Positions 15,101-15,475 of a DNA stretch of 15,475 nucleotides are shown piece after piece. The position numbers were made by a program, and so were the translations under genes. Source of the DNA: Deltaproteobacteria bacterium (GTDB taxonomy: Bacteria > Desulfobacterota_C > Deferrisomatia > Deferrisomatales > JACRMM01); the NCBI GenBank assembly GCA_016218905.1, contig JACRCS010001034.1:1-15475 (forward strand). Direction: 5' to 3'. Each line of letters begins with the position of its first letter. Within the stretch, counting starts at the first letter, position 1. The notes beneath the pieces are model-generated. The model made no database searches. It had not been told where the DNA came from and worked only from the letters and a program-made list of their open reading frames with translations.

Positions 15101-15380
15101 CGGTCCACTGCGCCTTCGGAGTCGCGGCGGAGTACTTCAGCTGTTCGAGAACGATTTGGTCCGCGGTGGCCGCGTTTGATCCACCGAAGTACAGGGCGCA
15201 ATCGACCCCGTCCCAAGTGTCTTCAGTCGCGCCCGATTCATCGCTTGATGCAAGACCTTCGACCGTCACGGCCTCTAGCCCGTCATCGTTCCACAGGAGA
15301 CGGATGGCGTGGCGGGTGGCCCATAGCTCGTGAAAGTCGTCGCCTGTGTTGGAGCCTCGGGCCCCCCTGAACTCAGTCAA
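8970..15380 (-). CDS. Giant STAND-type NTPase with N-terminal PD-(D/E)xK-like nuclease; AVAST-like defence candidate
   Basis: A 2136-aa protein. Residues 1-95 look like a DUF4297/Cap4-type nuclease: GSNTGDDFHELWATRHAIRL, then a D58-x-D60 strand (WDGVDCALYFG) and E79-Q-L-K82 (VLEQLKYS). The NTPase core has Walker A at 295-303 (GRAGVGKTT), a Walker B-like strand at 392-400 (IVIAIDAAD), a sensor-like FVVTAR at 432-437 and a GxP motif near 487 (SGGVPRVQA). A winged helix follows at about 536-605, then long helical repeats to about 1740. A distinct C-terminal domain ends in LIVEVEVRRRG...RFDRLYRLSREG. This matches Avs-like sensors, in which a C-terminal repeat region recognises phage proteins and activates an N-terminal nuclease. 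TTG 15380 is supported by AGGAG six bases upstream. No frameshift is seen over 6.4 kb. The exact Avs type cannot be assigned. Confidence 0.85.
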   Translation of the reverse strand: MTEFRGARGSNTGDDFHELWATRHAIRLLWNDDGLEAVTVEGLASSDESGATEDTWDGVDCALYFGGSNAATADQIVLEQLKYSAATPKAQWTVARLVGGPRRERSVIARLVKAWKGLKELRPGGSVPGAVLVTNQAIAQEVISAFAHAAAAPLVTPRSRPKATARAETRLAYAAGLTATEFREFSAAIRFEGGAGSRFVLEEQVLQAIADWTDQDVQPVVTGLRQFIRQRMRPEFAGEAITRESIMLHLGASEAGALFPCPSEITLTETPVSRAPVGDAIGRLLSGVQYLCLHGRAGVGKTTALQEIEAALPAGSLLVKYDCYGAGRYMDPSALRHRATDAFLQLTNELAARLKLPLLLSRHQGSNYPRLFANRLKHAAVAVSAQEPGALIVIAIDAADNAVTAAQRRVPAEACFVHEFAHLTGQPENVRFVVTARTGRLHELGLPSSYQTIPLEPFSRLETGEYVRRVWSAPEPWIDDFHYLSGGVPRVQAYAFKVDGKDPSAALDRLRPDGKSLDEVFRQQFGAAIMKSGNPTEVAKLCAGLIALPRPVPLSDLAAVLGSTEAQLADVCADLAPGIRVHNNEAGFADEDFEDFVRSEGLGYLAEVQDSAASWLLSQAAGDRYAALNVAAALASAGRGAELLELVEREPAPAAVADPVLRREAELHRLRLAIKVCREAGDVPHALRFVLIGAEGIKTEAALRELLVEHPDMTAHFAQETAGRLILSDPDRIQDHGPLLFQKLAVDADLGDAISVREGRRLLRAWMQARDHHYRGKEDEWHRRAWKISTSDISSAVEATLKLDGPEAALRELGSWRPWHIALEVAAALPFRLIAEGGFGAIEPIVASELLGPRGRLFLLIPLALAGRPVEVEGMARGLEELARRRLKLKRFFDTYHDGPSPHGLVLEVVLTACEILASKNAAPELLDQVLDGYLAPELRLIDRRHPHEASKLDLLFRAYALREARAGRKPAQKEIFAPRREPTDETKKRQEARIAEEHDRPLMELTNALFGIYAAVADALVNRRTDAELHEGLGRAVGTLEREDWRISRQHGSATLRQHAAKSLLVLLAAGYDPLPLKKFAAKVHGNWRAGYNVPNDQVVGRMSLWGELHASVLEDLATAAGETRKMRIGADEKSKTLVSYARLVKPISSPDANAIFNEAVEAASELDREVMAQIRFLDKLVARGAGAFPDPRRTARQVSDIAADAAIRLEGHDHFPWGETMSALVTLDTPLALANVARWDDEAVATLGESLPPLLKTALRHASLKPAQAAALSLLLDNDHGIAAEVLEHASAAELSTLPRIAEEIAYDVVARHGLRRNDAVTLLLEKQGALGPWSQALRRQDAFLSALPSELLPKGRHDDQPSTEADGSPPRHTWNRDTLLESEQFRSAVEALQEEGRARHSYVPISSILQSARSAVLPRDRVAHLVALSELDDLTIGNDAVRALLESIDAWWDSPAVRTWCRTRLPEVIVRRLPEFSGYLRYGTDDLAPALKRTGLTDLEIQDLVLRGIEHHVDGFGSEFIFELAGFVGANLAPLEAAGVTDWYSGRLASRIPAEHRDQTSPDSALPCDVAEAVARFVFAYMGDYDLRMRWRAAHALRRLARVEETPTLAALVAQYGRREEIAFRGRQLAFYWLAARLWFVLAWDRVAGERPDIAEQAASTLLQIALDDTFPHLLVRSFAREASEKLISAGCVVLCPKEKSALESVNETSLPRAPAAKSTRRHFPERDQGRRFRFDWMDTIRYWYEPWMGAFADVDGERFLREVEHWILDIWGYRGDVRDTEKERRRGRFRDRDWLLSSNSHGSTPTLERLDTHLEWHAMWCAAGELMKTEPLASPTESWESWDDLYAQVRREKLSEPPLWSADLLTPTPLVPQNWGGKSSPLDEWTLAVCEADHRAELFPSDQPEYVVVDGDSERRAGDRIETISISSALVDPGTGGSLLRALQTMDDAWDYKLPEEGEDHEIQHGPYRLLGWLRNPSRDTRMDGKDPLRGYATIITARPGRRVADACGLARDKDWRARWSRDAAQPPMFVFETWGEEVKDEERYMEGIAVAGRRLLAHKEQLRDFLQAQQLDLIVEVEVRRRGRESGRYSGEEEKEKSEGRFDRLYRLSREGALEVAEGRIGPWTGNRPAT

Positions 15381-15400
15381 CGTCGTCTCCTAGTCAGGGC

Positions 15401-15423
15401 CAGCCCTCTCTGGAAAGAGGCTG
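15401..15423. promoter_or_regulatory. Hairpin upstream of the STAND NTPase gene
   Basis: CAGCC-C-TCT pairs with AGA-GGCTG (one bulged C, six-base loop), 20 bases before the TTG start. It may be a leader structure or the end of an upstream unit outside the window. No T-tract is present. No promoter boxes can be assigned in 15381-15475. Confidence 0.3.
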
Positions 15424-15475
15424 GAACCTAACTTCCGCGAACCACTGGGCGCGCCTGAAGTAGGGGTCGTTTGTG

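Noticed and set aside
1..15475. tRNA, rRNA or CRISPR loci
   Set aside because: No tRNA-like cloverleaf, rRNA-like stretch or spaced direct-repeat array was seen on either strand by eye.

Overview
The window is GC-rich, with GTG and TTG starts and tightly overlapping genes, which suggests a soil or sediment bacterium of a GC-rich lineage. The sequence alone does not fix the phylum. If the first gene is read correctly, the organism uses selenocysteine. The content is accessory: toxin-antitoxin modules, gene remnants, a REP-like palindrome and a very large NTPase that looks like a phage-defence protein.

Left part (1-3300). A 5'-truncated AhpC/TSA peroxiredoxin-like gene has an in-frame TGA exactly where the catalytic Cys of the GGWCPxCN motif should be. 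A bacterial-type SECIS-like hairpin lies 21 nt downstream, so it is a candidate selenoprotein. A Phd/VapB-VapC module follows on the plus strand. Convergent to it is a hipB-hipA module on the minus strand, with hipA broken by two single-base deletions. Upstream of hipB is an AT-rich regulatory region with two operator-like palindromes, then a REP-like inverted repeat.

Middle part (3299-8092), all minus strand. In transcription order it holds: a YkgJ-type cysteine-cluster protein; the first codons of an AlbA_2-type ATPase gene; an MNT nucleotidyltransferase, a UPF0332 HEPN protein and a 497-aa unknown protein, with overlapping ends; the C-terminal part of the AlbA_2/Fic-like ATPase; a 93-aa cysteine protein; a CcbP-like protein; and a 216-aa unknown protein. 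The two AlbA_2 fragments flank the MNT-HEPN-unknown unit. Both still overlap their outer neighbours by a few bases, so the unit appears to have replaced the middle of an older operon gene.

Right part (8267-15380), minus strand. A two-gene unit encodes a 2136-aa STAND-type NTPase with a putative PD-(D/E)xK nuclease at its N-terminus, a P-loop NTPase core, long helical repeats and a C-terminal domain. It is followed by a 284-aa unknown partner whose start lies 152 bp inside the large gene behind a strong Shine-Dalgarno sequence. The architecture resembles AVAST (Avs) antiphage proteins, and this pair is the best candidate here for a poorly described defence system. With VapBC, HipBA and MNT-HEPN alongside, the window reads as a defence/toxin-antitoxin island.
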